Shown: positions 5,775 to 6,128 of the stretch, piece after piece
How the letters are laid out: the number at the start of each line of letters is the position of its first letter
Numbering within the stretch: the stretch's first letter is position 1
Program-made: the position numbers and the translations under genes
From: Actinomycetes bacterium
GTDB taxonomy: Bacteria > Actinomycetota > Actinomycetes > S36-B12 > GCA-2699445
Direction: 5' to 3'
NCBI GenBank assembly: GCA_022600255.1
Contig: JAHZKU010000022.1
Coordinates: 1 to 6,128 of the forward strand
DNA: 6,128 nucleotides
Notes under the pieces: generated by a model
The model's database searches: none
Seen by the model: the letters and a program-made list of their open reading frames with translations, nothing else
Told to the model about the DNA's origin: nothing

Positions 5775-6128
5775 TGACAGACATCCTGAAGGAACTGAAC
5801 TGGCGCGGCTTGATCGCGGACAGCACCGATCTCGACGAATTGGCGCAAACCTTGGCTGGTGGGCCGCAGGTCTTTTACTGCGGCTTTGATCCCACCGCGC
5901 CAAGCTTGCACGTCGGTAACCTGCTGCAGTTGCTCACCATGCGGCGACTCCAACTGGCGGGACACCGACCACTGGCTCTCGTGGGTGGGGCCACCGGCCT
6001 GATCGGGGACCCAAAGGAATCTGGCGAACGGTCCCTTAACGACCGGGAGACAGTCGCAGCCTGGGGCGATCGGATTCAAGGGCAGATCGAGGGGGTGTTG
6101 GATTTCACGGGTCCCACAGCCGCCCAGG
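5774..6128 (+). CDS. tyrS: Tyrosyl-tRNA synthetase, N-terminal part (3' truncated by window edge)
   Basis: First 118 codons of class I tyrosyl-tRNA synthetase, which activates tyrosine with ATP and charges tRNA-Tyr in the cytoplasm; full-length bacterial enzymes are about 420 residues. The N-terminus VTDILKELNWRGLIADSTD is typical. The nucleotide and tyrosine-binding segment YCGFDPTAPSLHVGN (35-49) contains the HIGH-motif variant H46-V-G-N49. Y35, C36, D39, T41 and H46 correspond to Y34, C35, D38, T40 and H45 of the Geobacillus enzyme with a +1 offset. GGATGLIGDP (71-80) and the following SLNDRETVAAW complete the catalytic-domain signature. The KMSKS loop, anticodon domain and S4-like tail lie beyond the window. 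The GTG at 5774 is chosen because it gives the family-standard N-terminus and an in-frame TAG sits at 5768-5770. No T-box leader is recognisable upstream. Confidence 0.96.
   Translation, partial: MTDILKELNWRGLIADSTDLDELAQTLAGGPQVFYCGFDPTAPSLHVGNLLQLLTMRRLQLAGHRPLALVGGATGLIGDPKESGERSLNDRETVAAWGDRIQGQIEGVLDFTGPTAAQ

Noticed and set aside
1..6128. CRISPR array, tRNA/rRNA gene, insertion sequence or prophage signature
   Set aside because: No regularly spaced repeats, no cloverleaf or rRNA sequence, no transposase or integrase, and uniform strand and composition; the window looks like ordinary chromosome.

Overview
The window is a GC-rich (roughly 60%), densely coded stretch with every recognisable gene on the + strand. 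It most likely comes from an actinobacterium. Supporting signs are GTG starts without Shine-Dalgarno sequences, a mutA-mutB-meaB operon, a quinone-reductase-type flavoprotein strongly resembling mycobacterial LpdA, and a small 2TM-domain membrane protein of actinobacterial type. Genus and species cannot be read from this sequence.

Layout. (1) 1-3647: a tightly coupled operon holding the C-terminal part of mutA (methylmalonyl-CoA mutase small subunit), complete mutB (catalytic, B12-binding large subunit) and complete meaB (G-protein chaperone of the mutase). Neighbouring genes overlap by 4 and 8 nt. The operon is followed by a strong hairpin at 3661-3686, a probable terminator. (2) 3741-5132: a FAD-dependent NAD(P)H dehydrogenase of the lipoamide-dehydrogenase fold. 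It has lost one redox cysteine and the catalytic His/Glu, so it is an LpdA-type quinone reductase and not an E3 subunit. It probably has its own, possibly leaderless, promoter. (3) 5253-5531: a 92-residue protein with two membrane segments and a good ribosome binding site. (4) 5532-5773: a 242-nt gap containing several short dyads and a weak 55-codon reading frame, part of which resembles the tail of the preceding 2TM protein. (5) 5774-end: the N-terminal 118 codons of tyrosyl-tRNA synthetase, cut by the window edge.

Functionally, MutA/MutB interconvert (R)-methylmalonyl-CoA and succinyl-CoA, linking propionyl-CoA from odd-chain fatty acids and branched-chain amino acids to the TCA cycle (or running in reverse to make propionyl units). 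MeaB loads and protects the cobalamin cofactor. The flavoprotein, the 2TM protein and TyrRS have no evident functional tie to the mutase operon and look like ordinary chromosomal neighbours.

I found no mobile element, CRISPR array, RNA gene or clearly novel system; no gene-free stretch exceeds 300 nt. The points worth a second look are the altered active site of the flavoprotein, the matched leaderless-type starts of lpdA and tyrS, and the unexplained 242-nt segment before tyrS.
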